This document shows positions 37,801 to 50,670 of a DNA stretch of 64,000 nt, one piece after another. The DNA is from Phoronis australis. Its lineage: Eukaryota > Phoronida > Phoronidae. Location of the stretch: positions 483,127-547,126 of the forward strand of contig NMRA01000154.1 in the NCBI GenBank assembly GCA_002633005.1. Direction: 5' to 3'. Position numbers and translations under genes: made by a program. The notes beneath the pieces were generated by a model. That model ran no database searches. It saw nothing but the letters and a program-made list of their open reading frames with translations, and had not been told where the DNA came from. Numbering within the stretch: position 1 is the stretch's first letter; each line of letters starts with the position of its first letter.

Positions 37801-39432
37801 TTACTCATTCGTTAACTAAAAACTTAGTCAGGGGCAAAACGAGACTTGACTCCCGATGCGTTGTCAACCATCTAATACATGTATGTTTCATCCAAAACTG
37901 AAACTTTGTAATTGAGCCGCGTCATGCTAAATACCCGTGCGAAGTACCGCGGAATCCAAGTTAAGAATTACGAGCAAAACCAACTTCCTGTTTTGCTTTT
38001 GCTTGTTTTTGTTTTCCTTTATTGCATTTTGTTTACAGGAGCAGTTAAAGTAGTTTTGAGCATCTTCGATCTGGCCCTCGTGCACGCTAAGAGGTTTTGC
38101 TATTCAAATGGTTGATCTGATCAGACGCTTAATTGTGACCACGAGGACCAATGTTTCTAAAATGTGCCTGTTCTTCCAAAGTCTGATTGGTTGTGTATGT
38201 CACTCAGGGAATTCTGCTAATTAACCTTGTCGAAGTGTTCACTGATATGCGTGGCGGATCTAAGATCATTCATGGCCAGCGGGAAGGTCTGACACAGCCA
38301 TGCAGTCATTGAGGGAGCACTTTGTATCCGTACACGTCCATTGGCAAAGCTAAAGGTGCGACCCACGGTCATCGGGTTGTGAGAAAAATACAAACTTTTA
38401 AATAAACATGCCGTAATCAAAAGATCACGATGTCGTTTATTTTATAAATTTGGCCATATGCAATCCCCAAAAGGTTGCATAAGTGACTTGGAAAGACGTA
38501 ATTATAAACAATTCCGTGGCGGCTTTTCACAGTTTTCGGTCACTGCCCTCGGCTCCAATCATTTAACAGGACGGTCACCGTGAAGTTTCCCCATACGGAA
38601 GACTTCATACTCTTGTAAACTGGTGGAGTGAGTACCAACTTTTTTAAAAGGTGTTTCTTTCCTGAAACAAATTGGGAATTATGAAACTAGTCCAAAATAT
38701 TTCCTTGCCACAGCGTTATTAATAATAGGTTTCTACCATCAAAACGAATTATGAGACTGCCTGCCAAGGAAACGAAAGTGTTGGTCAATGCGGTCAAATG
38801 TCAAAACACTTAGAAAACAGAGTTGATCACCTGACCAACCAAGATGCAAATTTATAAATTACAATTATTTTTAGTCCCGGTGATGAGATGTGTTGATAAA
38901 AGCCTTCTGCACATCAGTTAGTCTAATAGATGGATATAACAGTTTCTAGTCGTAATGTGCGAGATCATTTCCCGTTTGTCGCTGTGCGTAATATTTGATT
39001 GTTTGCCTAATTGACATGAGATACTAGTAAACAAAGAATATTATTTCACTTTAAGCTTATTTATTCTGTCGCGTAGTTTCCGTGAGGCCTGCCACATACT
39101 TTGATATTCGACAAGCCATTTTCCTTATCCATTCCTTGCAAACCGTTGTGGGTTTCCTAAGCTCATCGAAAGAACCATCCTTCTGTTTTGGTTAACAACG
39201 AATGTCTGTGGGACAAAATGGAGGGTGGTAGTAGCTTTTACATTTTCTTGCCCACTGACATGTCGGTACAATCTATTGCACTCTGCCTGTGAGGTGCATG
39301 AACATTGACGATGGCACGCTTTGCCTCAAAGGTATACGAGTAATGCATTGTACCTAGGTACACATGTACGCATCTCTCTACCATGTCTGTTTCAATTGCT
39401 GTGTTGTACATGTAGTTTAGACCAATAACACC
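34813..39432. promoter_or_regulatory. Divergent intergenic region between misato and PHF24-like gene
   Basis: The two genes are transcribed away from each other from 34812 (minus) and 39433 (plus), so both promoters, and any 5' UTR exons, must lie here or in upstream introns. No TATA box at a credible distance stands out and no coding exon can be supported. Apart from a MITE-like element at 36371-36530 I see no organised repeat. Confidence 0.5.
36371..36530. mobile_element. MITE-like element with GTTGCATAAA inverted ends
   Basis: The left end is CCAAGGCCCAGTTGCATAAA with AGTTAT, and the right end reversed is CCAGGGCTGAGTTGCATAAA then AGTTAT after an insertion. The termini match over about 20 bases with a few differences. 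It is flanked by TTGA on the left and TTGG on the right. The body is non-coding. Confidence 0.55.
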
Positions 39433-42400
39433 ATGGGAGCTGGGGCGGCAAAAGAATTGAAAGAGGAACCGAGGGACGCCACTAAGCTTGGATATTCTAG
39501 TGGTCTGGCAAATCGCGGAAGAGATCCTGAGAAACGACGCACGAGTTTGTTCAATTTCATTCAGCGACAGAGAGATGCCAATTCATCAATGCTGCCGCAA
39601 AATCTGGGTAGAACTTTTAGACGACTCCGTCGCCTTTCCTCTATGGCAAACGACTACACCGTGGCGAATTCGGACGAGTATTTAAAAGACCGTCTGTCGC
39701 AGTCGTATGCTGAACTGGTAATGTGTATTTTATATTGACTGTTCAGCTGACGCATACAGAATGATACTACAGTCACTATTTTCATGCACTTTCGTTTAGA
39801 CTTGAATGTTGTTTTTTTTTTTGGTTTACAGTCTCGGCTTCATTCATCGTTGTCAGCAGTTTCGTGAAGCCTAGCTTCCTTAAAATAATGCGTAATGTAC
39901 ACGGCAAGACGCGATGTGCGTTACACAGTGAACATCATATTGTGATAACCAATTTGTTATAATGTTTCCATGTCTCTGTATGAACTGATCCGTTTTCGAA
40001 GAGCCATCATTTGGCGTGTTTTTTCACGTGGTAACAGCAAGTAAAAATTCAATCACGGGTCCACAGTCAAACCTGGCTAAATGAGGTGCGTAAACGTTGA
40101 GCCCTATTTTGGGAAAACACAAACTTGTCCTTTACCCAAGGTGGACGGCAGACAATCATTTTGACATCCGACTTGTTAACTTTTTCACTGTAGAGTGTTT
40201 CCTAGCAGTTTCTATTGGGAAACCCCGTCATTGACGTCACGGAAACGGAATTCCCCTTCGTTATGCGTACTGTATCCATTGGCTACACAATGCGTTTCAA
40301 ATAAGCGCAGTACGCGCGGGGATGGTCATCTACTCTTTTTTACGTGCGAAAGGGAACATCTTTTAGTTTAAAGCTAACTTACGTTCATACGAACCACGTT
40401 ATGTATTAGTGCTGACAGAAAGGGGCTTTATAATGACGCATCACTAAGTCACGCATTATTGGTAACAGGTCTTCAGACGACTGATAGGCCGCCTTAATTT
40501 GTGAATGCTCGTTTTGAGGGCCTGACCTGTCTCCTTATAAGCAGCGTTCGCGTAAGCTAACCTTTATTCACAAAGGCGCCCTTCTACTGAGCCAAGCATT
40601 CACGTGGCGGTCACCATCGGCGTGCAGAATCTAAACCGCAAAATCACAAAATGTACTTCTCACAGTGAGAACGCAGATCGGCTGTCGTTCGATTTGGCTG
40701 CGCACGAAACTTCTGCCCAAACGGCATAGAACAGCCAATGGAGACTGACGTCGAAGATCTTTTTTACAGTAGTCATTAAAGCACTCAAAATCCTCAGGTT
40801 TTTGCACTGACTCGGGTACTCTGAGTAATACTTCTTTGTTAAAGAGTATTCAAGTTACCCACGGCAAGCTTACGCGCGCGCTACCGCTGAAAAACCTTTG
40901 AAATGAATAGGTAGGGCCATGACCCCTTGTGCGCCACCGTGGCTACGCCACTGTCTGCTTGTCTGTCTGTCTATCTGTCTGTCTGTTTGTCTGTGTCAAG
41001 GAAGTGCTGGTGCCCTGTTGCTGGTCGATTTGCATTGTACATGACTTGCCATTTATTAACGTGGTTCACACAAAGAAATGCGGGCCTGTGAACAGTTGCA
41101 AGTTTCAAGAAGAAAAATGAAGGCAATGGGCCGTCGTAACTGATTTCGAAATTCAAAAATAGCTGTTGCACGGGGTTTGAGAATTTATTGAGAAAATTGA
41201 GTGCAACAACAACTATAGCAGTGCCCTGACATCATTCGGTTTTATGGACCTCAGCACAAGGGGCATAGGCCTACCACGGTCTGTAAAATGGCCGTTTCGA
41301 GTCGATGTTTTCCACCATGGTGACAACAGTTTAACTCTTTCAGCATGGTAGCACAAAAGACTCGAATATAGGAGGGAATTATCATTCGCCGTTAGTGAAA
41401 AAACTCCCCTGTGAACTCTCGCTAACCGTCTAATTTGCCCCCTTATCGGCCGACTCCCCAAATAAGACGACGGCAGTTCAGATCTTTTACCGGTGAGACG
41501 CCATTCCAACGATTTGTGATTGGGTTCTGTGCGCCTATGGAGATCGCTTGTCGACAGATTATCATCATTTTGCACATTAACAATATACTAATTACTCGCA
41601 AGGTGACAGGTAGGACGCCTGTGTGGAAGCTCGTTTATAGTGTTGAGTTGACTTATGATCAGACTCCTTGTCTGTCATTTAAATATGTCACATGAGAAAA
41701 CGGTATTAACTTCTCAACCAGTTCATCTGTCACGGAGTGCTCGAGGCAATTTTAAATTTTTGACATTCTGCGTCCAGAAACCAAACTCAATGTCTTCTCG
41801 TGTTTCACATCCGGGCAAAGTCCACTTGTCTACGTGTATCTGTAAGCATAGTAAGTTGCTATTTGCAAGACAGTGTTGACAATGATTGAAAGTTGTTATC
41901 CACTAATGAGCGTTTATTCACTTACAGACGAAAACCGATGAACGTTGTCATTTCTGCGACAAGTACGCTGGCTTTGGAGGCTATTCTTGTCGCGTGTGCT
42001 CGCGAAATTTTCACTTTGACTGTGTAAAGGCCCGACACGATGTTCGTGAAGTCGTAAAAGATACCATTCACAATGCTCGCACGAAGACGGGTTGGAGTTG
42101 CCATATATGCGTAATTTCAAAGATATTTAGAATTCATACCAGTGTCTCTACCACGTTTCACCGTGGTCAATATCATTGCAAACTCTACTCTTTCCGTTGT
42201 TATAGCCATTTACCTGGGATTGTTATTTTCAATGTCGTTTACCATTGTTGTCATTGTTTTAACCAAGTGCACAGACACCACCCTCGTCATCATCATCAAT
42301 GCTATCAACATCCTCATCATTGTGGTTGTCATCACCACCTTCATCATCCTCATCACCATCATCCTCACCATCATCATCGTCGTCACCACCACCGTCATCA

Positions 42401-45400
42401 TCATCATGACCGTTATCATCATCATGACCGTTATCATCATCATCATCATCCCTGTTATCATCACCAACAACATCATCACCACCACCATCACAATCATCAC
42501 CATCATCAACATTTCACTGACGATGGTTTAAGTAGTAACCAAAGCGTTTGTTTGTTTGTATATATTTTTGGGAATATTTTTATTAAACCGTTTATCATCC
42601 ACCACTTTCGTGTTGATCATCATCATCAGACCATCATCACTATTCTCATCATCTTCATTATAACTATCACCACAACCTTCATCATCGTTACCAACACCAT
42701 CACCATCAGCATCTCCATAGCTACAACTATCATCACCATCATCTTCATCATCACCAATGCACCATCATCGTAATGGTAGTCATCACTTCCACCATCATCA
42801 TCACCACCATCGCCACCACTATCATCAGCTCCATCACCATCATCATCACCGCCGTACAATTTTCTAGTGATGTCTCCATTATTCCAGGATGACGTCAGCT
42901 TGTTGCTTACCACTAAGGAAATGAAAGATCTGCTGAAAAGTTTCAGGATCAATAACATCAAAAAGGGTACGCTCTAATTCAATTTCAGGATAAGTCATAA
43001 TAGTTTCGTGCAGAAATATCTTGAAGACTCTAGCTATCAAGTATGATCATCCCTGGAGGGTTTGTGCTGGTGTTTAGTTCTTTGTCAACGTCGACGTTAT
43101 TTCTTTAATCAGTGTTGCTTTTCCAACAAGCTCAAGAATAAATGTCTTCAAAATACATTTGTTTTTTTACAAAGAAACACCTCAGCAAGTGTGCAAGCAA
43201 GTAAATAGCTACTTGCAAGTAAATCCCATTCCTGCGGCGGCATTTTGTGGCAAAATTTCAAGACATATTTTGGTGAAATAGTAAAAAGCGTGCCCCTTCC
43301 GAGGCCATTATATTTTGCAACATATCTTAAAGTGGTTTTAAACTCGCGTGCTGTCCAATTTTTGCTATCTGTTGACTTAAACCATTTACCACTATAAAGT
43401 ATGTCTCAACTTGTCCATTACTCAGATGGGAAGTGATTTTTGGGTTTGCAAAGACCATACTCGACTCATAAAATGGCTCGAAGTGACAAGCCAAGGTGTA
43501 GAGCTTGGGCTCTCTCTCTTGAAAAGTGGCTTATGGCATAAGTCTCACTTCGCAATATTGCTGAATAGAAGGCCAAGCAAAGTAATTATAAGCGCATCAC
43601 AGTCTAAACTATGCGTGACTTTTGCTTTAGTGGAATTTGATTATTTTTCAGAACTTGTTTCGGGAACGTAAGGCAATTTTTTATCTTAAGTCTTACGTCA
43701 CGTTTAATGAAACTAGTCCCTAGTCTCATGCAATAACGAGATGTGAGTTCTTTCGAAGCTCTGAATCCTCCTTGATTAGAGAGCAGTTTGAGACCATTTT
43801 CATAACCGTGGTCTAAATCAAAAGTTTTTCGCCGCAACAGAAGTTGGGTTTATAACCACTTATTTGAAATCAATTTTTTTGCTAACGTAAACTGAATGCA
43901 ACTCCTCGGCGATAGTTTACCGTCGTCTTTGGAACGTTAATAGACGTACTTATCTTAGGAAAAAGCAAATTGAAACCGTTGAGTGGGAGGAAAGCTATAA
44001 CAGCCATTCTTCGATAGAGGGCGCCATGATGAAATACGTCTTGTAACAGGAGACCATAGGGTAGTTGGTAGATAACGTTCCTCTCTCTTGTATCAATTTA
44101 ATGTAGTGGGGTATTTTTCAGCGTCTTTATAAACCATTTGCAGCCATCATGCAGTCGAATTGACACTGGTGTGCCGGTGGGATATTCAAAAGATTCATTA
44201 AACAACAATCAACGTCTCAAAACGTCTGTGAATGAAACAAATTACGTTTCGTCCCTGTCAACTGGGCCTCAGAATAAGAAGTGTGGGGAAGTATTTAGAC
44301 GATAAATACTCCTTCAAACTATTTACTAAGTGTTTCACGTAATTTCAGAAACTTTGACGTCATGTGTTGGGCTGTATTGTTCTTTTGCAGACGCCACAGT
44401 TAACTTGGACGACTACCTGCGCTACCGCCAAAACATGTCATCTACGGGAATGGACGAAATCGACATAAACGAAGAAAAAACGCGATTCGACAATATGGAT
44501 ACGAAAGCAAACGGAACGGTTGACTGGCAAGAACTCTTGAACGAGGAAAGCGTTCGAGTTTTGGCTAAAAGGCCCAAGGTGCATTTGCGTCATAAAGTAG
44601 CCATAAGTAGCCATAGAATAGGTCTATTCGGAATCTGGAACAGCTTTTGCATGTTTTTCCACACACTGTTACCTTTCAGGGACTCTCGCCTCACAAAGTT
44701 GTTTTCAGAGCCATTATAGTGGTTGAATACTTGTTTTTACCATTTTGATTGGTTTTCAAATTTTGGATTTGAAAATAAACAAAATTTTACGATTTTCTAC
44801 AAAATTTTCATTTTTATACAAACACATTGTCATTGGCATTTGATTGCCAATGTTTCAGGCTTTTCCGAGTACATTGATTAGATTTTTAGATTATTCAAGA
44901 GAATTGAAGGACACTTGACTTTAGGGATATTTTTGTACCCGGATCAAAGATCGTGATTCATTTTTGTGTATAACACGCGAAAAAATAATTTAATTTTATT
45001 TTAACCTTTTTATTTGCCAAACTCGGTTCTAGCAACTTGTATGTTAGTGCCACCCTGATATAAAAGAATCATGAAATCTATTTATGCCTATAATGTAACA
45101 CTAAGCGTGGCGAAAGTTGGTATACGTAGTAAATGTCACGGAATCACATCGTGAGAGCCGGCTTACGTAGCAAATGTCACACCATCTCATCTCGCGAGTG
45201 CTGGCTTACGTAGTAAATGACACGCAATCACATCGCGAGAGCAGGCTTAGGTAGTATATGACATGCAATCACGTCGCGAGAGCTGGCTTACGTAGTAATT
45301 GTCATGCCATCACATCGCGAGAGCTGGCTTATGTAGTACATGTAAATGTCACACCATGTCATCGCGAGTGCTGGCTTAATAGTAAATGTAACGCCATCAA

Positions 45401-48400
45401 ACTGTTGACTTACGCAGCAAAAAACTCGCCATCACGTCACAAGAAATTAAAAAAGCTACGGCTGAACATGTGTTTGGAACACGCATGTGCTGTGATAGAG
45501 ACATACGGGCAAGAAACTTATCTAGCTAAATTTAGTTTTCGATCTTGCCTTAATACCCGAAAGTATTGCTAGTAAACCAATTACAGGATTTCTTTACTTT
45601 CATGGGGTTACATTGCATTGCACTTTTCTTCGTGTAACTGTTGTCACAACAGGAAAATCTGGTGCGCATTCTTGACGGCAAAGAGTTGGAAAAGTGTAGG
45701 AGAGCCTTCAGAATGTTTGACGAGAATGGCGATGGTTGCATTTCGTACACAGAGGCGCAGAGGGCTTACTTGAGGCTGCGAAGAGCAAGGTAATTTAAAC
45801 TTGGAAGACAGTGGTACCACTGTGTACCCGAAGTACGTCAAGGGAGTGCCGAACGTGTGCTCCTTGAGGGGAAACCTATGTAATTTATTACCGTTGTAGA
45901 TACGGAATGCAAATGGAATGCAACGTTTCCGTCCTCCTTTGTTTTCACATGTATTTTAATTCTGAAAGACGTTTGTAAATTGCGCGATAAATACGTGAAA
46001 CAGGAAATCGTTTGTGAATGGTTGACTGTAAAGAAGTTTAGGAGTGTGTTCTTTCTCACCAGGGCTACTTCGTCAAAGGTGATGGATGACGTCATTGATC
46101 AACACTTCGGAGACGATCTTTCAGCGATGGCACGGGATGCCAGCTTAGCGTAAGAACAAACTTTAACTATCTGTTGCGTTCTCCCTCGTTGGTAACACAG
46201 TGTTGAACTTCAATTTCGCGCTGTTTGATAGACACGTTTTTGAAGAACGTTACAAGCGCAGATATTGTGAGAATATCTACCTGGGGCTGGGATCTAATTT
46301 TGTGACTCGGAATTGAAATTATTTTTTACATTTTCCGGTCTACTTTGTGCGAACTCCAGGTAAATGTATATTATTTCTTGCTCGAGTGCATTAAGATTAA
46401 TGCTGATGAGTTTTTATTCCAAGTTCGCACTTAATGACTCTTAAAATCGCCAGCTACAAACTGGTCAAGAACTAGAGATTTCAAGTAAAAACTCGAGATT
46501 TTGTAACTTTACTACTGGGGTTGTTAAGTGCTTACTAGGATTAGGAACTCATCAGGGTAACCCATGAGTACGGATCATTGGACACTTATCAGGAGTTCGT
46601 TCAAAGGCAGACCGCAAAATGAAAACGTTAATTTCGAGTTCAATTTCGGGTGCAAAGATTAGACCCCAGCACACGGGATTATTTCACACAAAATGCTCTT
46701 CGTCGCTTTTAGGTGTTGTATCTGATACCCCTGTGTTCTATAATGTTAAGAAGAAGAAAGTTAGAGAACTTTAAATTTTAAAGAAATGTGAAACACTGGT
46801 CGTATAATAGTGTTAACTAGTGGTTCCTCTCGAGAAAATGTAAAACCTAGTATGCTCTTGGTTGTTCCTCTCAATTTTAAACACTTCAGGTTGTTACTAA
46901 GTGAAACTAGTTTCATAGCGAAAACCGGTTTTAATCAAAAGTTAGTGATTTTGGCAGAAAATGGGTTCACAGCATTTTTATAATGTCGTTATGTTACAAG
47001 TATTTAATCGACCCGAAGTCCGGCAAACACCGTATTCTGTTTCCGGATTGATAAGGGGACCGTGTCTTAAAATTGGTTATTTTAAACCGGCATTAAACCC
47101 GTGCTTTCTGTTAAAACAAAGTTTTAAGTTCGATCACTTAGCGTTAGAAATAGGTCTTGTTCCTTACTCGTTAAAGAAACCATCTCAAGTCATGTGACCT
47201 GGAGCTCATCCTGACGACATAATGAGCTGCAAACACAGAAATCACACCTGTTTTGACCAAGGAACAATTTGACATAAATATATCTTGTTTTCTTGTTTAC
47301 AGAAAGCTTTGGTTTATTGCAAAATTTGCACCTTTAACTTATTAAATAGATAAAACTTGTGAGAGTTTAGAATTAGACGGAATAGCCTAATATTAAAGGA
47401 GCATGCCACCCAAAAAACAACCTAATTTGTATGAATTTAGATCGAGTAGTTCTACTCCATAACGACACGTACGGTTGCGTTACCCGACACCTGACGGCAG
47501 ACGGAGGTGTTGATTATCCAATGACGTCATCGGTTTCACACACAGTCTGTTCAGCAGTTCACAACATGGGTTACTGGTGTCAGCTTATCGCTTGAAGTCA
47601 TCGTTTAACACCAATAAATCATCAAACTTCGATGTAAAACCCTTGAAAATACACCGAGTTCTTATAAAAACGTGTTGTTTTATTTCGCTCTTACGGATTG
47701 ATTGATATTTGGACACACCGTAGCCTACAAAGTTCGGCAGGCCAATAAGGTCCGTAGCAGGAGTTTGGAGTCCGCCGGCCGGGATTGACTCGTCAGTTAT
47801 CGATCCCGGCCAGTGGCTCGGAAACTGATCAGACATCACGAACATAAACCATCCAAAGTTCAGTGGAAACTAAACTTCCAGTCAAGAAAATACTATAATA
47901 GTGAGCCAAAGTAATGCGCAAGTGATTATGTTGCTGAATTAGCCACGGAACTGCAAATCTACTTACTCGTCGGGTGGCGAATTCACTCGGGTTCCGCTTT
48001 GGCCACAGCACCGTCAGGGCAGAAGTTGTACATAGACAATCATTATTTGAGTAATGTAGATCTAAATAAAGATTCCCCTAACACCTGATCGTGGGATGGA
48101 AATCGAGTTGCTTCACAACAGTTTCTGCCAGCAGACACTAAATTAGCATGAGCTCACACGGCCTCGGTGTCCCGTCAATTAGTTTTATAGCACCTAAAGC
48201 CGGTAACGCAGTGATTTATTCATTGCTGGCTTCTCAAATCATTTGCACTCACGAACACTCCAAATTAAGGCATTACAAATTGCCTCTAATGAGACAGACT
48301 TTTAGTTTCAGTTGGTTAGGGTGAGAATAATTCATTTTGAAACAGAACGTTCAGTAATAAACGGGAACATGGCAACTCGCAATCCCAACTTAGGACGAGC

Positions 48401-49424
48401 TAGAGCTCATCAGTCCCGACTTCGCAGGTGCATCGTTAAGTTTCACAGGCTATCAATTCGAACAGGAATACAGGTGATGAAAAAATACTAGAGAGGCGCC
48501 GTGAACAAGCTCAGACAACGGAACGTATGGTTATTTGGTAAGCAAGCATCTGATTCCGCGTCAGGCACTGTTGACGTCTGCAGGCCACAGACACGGAGAT
48601 GTTTCACGGCCTCATACTTGCTATTTACAGCGTACATTTCATTCTTCACTACCATGAGCCACTTCCTAAGCATTTCGTACTCTCGAGGAAGTAAAAAAAC
48701 GATATACCCGCTTTCCTCGGAGCAGCTTAGTTCGGACAAGCGGGAACGATGCACCGCAACACAGCGGCATTCGCTATGCATATGAACCACTGACGTCGCC
48801 AGCGTCGTTTCTCACCTTCCTCACAGGTTAACGCGACACCTCTTGGCAAGGTAAGGTCGACCGTATGTGAGGCGATGTGGATATAGACCGTTTAAGACGG
48901 CAAAAAAGACTATTTAAATCGGGTGGCATTCTCCTTTAAACCTGCAGTTCTCCTCCTTTAGCTGGTCAAAGAAACAAAAAATGGATTACACTTTTTGCTC
49001 TCGAAAACTGATCTGATAACATTCCTTAGACTGATAGGATTCTATTTCCTTCACCAACAATAATCTCGAAACCATCATCGAATCAAGAAAGCTTTTCTAA
49101 GTTTAATGCCATTTGCTGAACCTAATTTTGCGAATTTGAATTGGCGCACTAACTTGAGTACTGGGATCATTCGCATGTTCGGATGAGTGTGGTAGTTTCT
49201 AAAACCCAAAGAGTAAACAGCTAACCCGCGGTGAAATGCCCTTGGGATTGAATAATGCATGTGAAGTGGCAAGGTCGGGGCTAGTTGATACTTTTTCCAC
49301 CAAAAGGTGTCAGTACAAATGTTCATACTATTCTTATTACAGAAACATATCCATAGAGGAGTTCGTCAAGAGTCAGGCGATCTGTTGTATTGCTGGTCGG
49401 CCTGACCGAGCCGTGGTCGATTAG
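39433..49424 (+). CDS. PHF24: PHF24/GINIP-like zinc finger and EF-hand protein
   Basis: Seven exons: 39433..39717, 41928..42110, 42888..42966, 44391..44578, 45653..45789, 46063..46149, 49343..49424. All junctions are GT...AG with matching phases; 346 aa (vertebrate about 400). Order: MGAGAAKE start; a basic, probably disordered region (1-95); a PHD/C1-like finger with Cys4-His-Cys3 ligands (CHFC, SCRVC, HFDC, GWSCHIC; about 100-156); then LLLTTKEM, LDDYLRYR, an EF-like loop DTKANGTVDWQE, LVRILDGKELEKCRRAF, a canonical EF loop DENGDGCISYTE, and a C-terminal SIEEFVKSQ and AGRP. The order and key words match PHF24 (KIAA1045, GINIP), which in vertebrates binds active Galpha-i and tunes inhibitory GPCR signalling. 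The start is the first ATG before the conserved exon chain; Gly2 with a small residue at 6 and Lys7 suits N-myristoylation (inference). Intron 6 contains a TTAA-flanked transposon, introns 2 and 4 simple repeats. Confidence 0.93.
40950..40998. repeat. TCTG microsatellite in PHF24-like intron 1
   Basis: Imperfect CTGT/TCTG tetranucleotides with TATC and TTTG variants. Intron 1 (39718-41927) otherwise shows nothing I can identify. Confidence 0.8.
42270..42870. repeat. ATC/CAT-rich imperfect microsatellite in PHF24-like intron 2
   Basis: Two blocks of CAT/CAC/ATC triplets (about 42280-42520 and 42600-42860) separated by about 80 bases of ordinary sequence. The period of three leaves long open frames on both strands (His-rich, Ile/Thr-rich, Met/Val-rich) that are not genes. 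Confidence 0.9.
45100..45440. repeat. Minisatellite, about 43 bp unit, in PHF24-like intron 4
   Basis: Seven to eight copies of TACGTAGTAAATGTCACGCC then ATCACATCGCGAGAGCTGGCT, diverging at both edges. Non-coding. Confidence 0.8.
47393..48939 (-). mobile_element. TTAA-flanked DNA transposon relic, Kolobok-like, in PHF24-like intron 6
   Basis: TTAA at 47393-47396 and 48936-48939 flank a 1539-bp element with terminal inverted repeats AGGAGCATGCCACCC and, reversed, AGGAGAATGCCACCC (14 of 15 match). On the minus strand near the right end is a broken THAP-type zinc finger (48560-48790), and near the left end an open frame ending FDDLLVLNDDFKR (47585-47845). A TTAA target, AG-type termini and a THAP domain together point to the Kolobok superfamily; piggyBac shares the TTAA but normally has CCY ends. 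Internally deleted and not autonomous. Confidence 0.7.
48560..48790 (-). pseudogene. Frameshifted THAP zinc-finger fragment of the transposon
   Basis: One frame gives FLLPREYEMLRKWLMVV, then LRVCGLQ; the adjacent frame just upstream gives RCIVPACPN. Together these match the THAP layout: C-x3-C, an F-x-x-P followed by KW, and a final RVC-x-L-H. The two parts are out of frame with each other, and the last ligand His is Gln here, so the finger is dead. Confidence 0.6.
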
Positions 49425-50512
49425 CCGGAACACAAGCGCCGGAATGAAACGATGACGACCAGTCGCATCCTGTTCTAGAAAAACAATAGAGTTACTTTGT
49501 ATGACTAGATAAGGATTAGCCCCGTTTAGGCTTCTAGCGTACAGACGGCTTCGTGTAAGCCAAAAATACTGTGTAGCTCCTGACTGTATAATCATTCATT
49601 TGCAAAGTCACGTGAGTTGACTATCCTGATGAAGTCCTTGCTTTCGCATTCTAAGGCCTTGTGTGAGAACCTCAGGCAAAAGTGAGAACATGGCATACTT
49701 CACACATTTTTGACATATAGCTTTTTGTAAGAAAGAGTGGAATGGTGAACATCCTCGGTAGTTTCGGGTCGAAGTACTGACGCACCTCTTACGTATTCGG
49801 GCAGTTTTGGCCGTGTGGGCAAGCGTGAACTTTGATATTTTTGAGACGAATGGGGCAATGAAATAATTTCATAATCTCAACCCCAGTAGTTCTATCCTTT
49901 GTGAGATGAAGCTGCATTTTGAAATGCAGTGAGCAATTTCTGACATGCACCATGTAAATTTATGAAGTTTCAGCGACCTCTTACGACTCTATTTATGATC
50001 AATGAAAAAGAGTCCATGTTGATCAATAAAACTGAGGAAACGAGAGAAACTTAAATTGATCATTCGATTTATTGACGGAAAATACAATTTTCTACATGAA
50101 TACTGTCATTTTAACCAGATAAATAAGCTGCTAAACGGCACCTGCATGGTCATGGGACATTCTGACTCTCGCCAGTATGTCCATTCCGACTGGAAAATCA
50201 AGCGAAATAATAGCTTTTTTGAAGCATGTTGATGGTGAAATTTCACTGTGGAAAACGTCATGTTCCCATAATACCGCATTCTGCTCCATAATTGTGTTGC
50301 CAGACGGCGACCAGGAGAGACCAAAACCCAATGTCGTCGCCCAGTGCTATAATGGGGCGTAAGCGCAGGTAGGCGCAACCAACCACCTTTTGGCATTTGA
50401 ACGTAGCGCCTATGCACTGTAAGTTACGTTCAGCGCTCAAGGTGATACGGTGGGCTTTCGGCGCCTACTTACCTCTAATTTTACCACCACAGCACTGTCG
50501 TCGCAGTAATAT
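49425..50512. other. Downstream flank of the PHF24-like gene
   Basis: No coding exon is supportable. It holds the likely 3' UTR of the PHF24-like gene. AATAAA at 50025-50030 is the first canonical signal, about 600 bases after the stop. Confidence 0.5.
50025..50030 (+). terminator. Possible polyadenylation signal AATAAA for the PHF24-like gene
   Basis: GATCAATAAAACTGAGG on the plus strand downstream of the TAG at 49422-49424. It is the first AATAAA after the stop; the distance implies a 3' UTR of about 0.6 kb. Confidence 0.35.
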
Positions 50513-50670
50513 CAGTGGCGGATCAAGGATATCACAAGGGGGGCAACATTTTTTCTGTAAGCATTTGCGCAAACCACGATTGCAGAGGCGCATAGCACCG
50601 AATGGGGGGAGGTCGGGAGGGGGGGTTTGCCCCCTNCCCTGCCCCCCCCCCCCCCCCTAAATCCGCCAAG
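50513..50670. mobile_element. MITE-like element with CAGTGGCGGATC ends
   Basis: It starts CAGTGGCGGATCAAGGATAT and ends CTAAATCCGCCAAG, with long G and C runs forming a near-palindrome. It contains an unresolved base at 50636 next to a C run, probably a sequencing limit. It shares ends with the elements at 15925, 57006 and 61142 but has a different body. Confidence 0.6.

Noticed and set aside
41994-42773. 259-codon plus-strand frame with a His-rich repetitive tail
   Set aside because: It starts inside the zinc-finger exon in a different frame and continues through an intronic CAT/CAC repeat; the low-complexity period of three explains the open frame.
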